From positions 1 through 61,741 of the forward strand of contig MEOL01000048.1 of NCBI GenBank assembly GCA_001769215.1: a DNA stretch of 61,741 nucleotides. Direction: 5' to 3'. Origin of the DNA: Bacteroidetes bacterium GWF2_41_31. GTDB taxonomy: Bacteria > Bacteroidota > Bacteroidia > Bacteroidales > F082. Under the pieces are notes generated by a model. It was given only the letters and a program-made list of their open reading frames with translations. It made no database searches and was not told the DNA's origin. Shown here one piece after another: positions 61,728 to 61,741 of this stretch. How positions within the stretch are numbered: position 1 is the stretch's first letter; each line of letters begins with the position of its first letter. The position numbers were made by a program, and so were the translations under genes.

Positions 61728-61741
61728 AACATGTTTAATAA

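Overview
The window is a chromosomal piece of a member of the Bacteroidota, probably a free-living Bacteroidales/Marinilabiliales-type bacterium; the genus cannot be told from sequence alone. The evidence is a SusC/SusD pair with glycosidases, several secreted proteins with type IX secretion (T9SS) C-terminal sorting domains, the T9SS gene porT next to menG, and promoters of the Bacteroidota type (TTG, 17-22 nt, TAnnTTTG). No replication origin, rRNA operon, phage or insertion sequence is visible. There is one tRNA gene, tRNA-Glu(TTC).

Layout. 0-2.7 kb: housekeeping genes (surE, a DUF502 membrane protein, an FkbM methyltransferase). 3-12.8 kb: a glycan utilisation locus (SusC, SusD, GH144-type endo-beta-1,2-glucanase, GH3 beta-glucosidase) that converges on a T9SS protein with a recently duplicated domain; I infer beta-1,2-glucan as substrate. 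13-18.5 kb: a DEAD-box helicase, then a tight six-gene operon (membrane protein, DUF2520, KdsC-like phosphatase, UbiA prenyltransferase, Maf, SnoaL-like). 18.6-23.5 kb: aminotransferase, heptose kinase, menG, porT and a conserved unknown.

23.6-32.1 kb is the accessory region. It starts right after tRNA-Glu and holds small, AT-rich, same-strand genes (T9SS protein, metallo-beta-lactamase fold, transglutaminase-like, small membrane protein). Between some of them lie imperfect palindromes resembling integron attC sites. The ends of single cassettes complement each other, in one case 10 of 10 bases, which is how integron cassettes are built. No integrase is in the window, so this looks like an attC cluster without integrase. 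The same stretch carries decayed genes: a HEPN/MNT toxin-antitoxin relic and two copies of a small broken gene. It is followed by an intact tripartite hipB-hipS-hipT module behind three operator-like palindromes spaced 60-61 bp.

34-42 kb is ordinary: TspO, macro domain, Gfo/Idh/MocA, MtfA-like peptidase, J-KTSC protein, lipoprotein-def-ruvX operon, dapD, DEAD-box helicase. 42.3-47.6 kb is a four-gene operon with unusual content: corrinoid protein, UroD/MtaA-type protein without the zinc cysteines, DUF1638 protein and a GAF-PAS hybrid histidine kinase; it may be a corrinoid-linked sensor or methyl-transfer module. 47.9-56.8 kb: alpha/beta hydrolase, CsbD-like protein, GH130, a PAS protein with a CheB-CheR fusion, an NAD(P)-binding protein and a third DEAD-box helicase. 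56.9-61.7 kb: S9 peptidase, a broken TonB-dependent receptor abutting another truncated gene, a CYTH protein, and a well-formed promoter leading out of the window.
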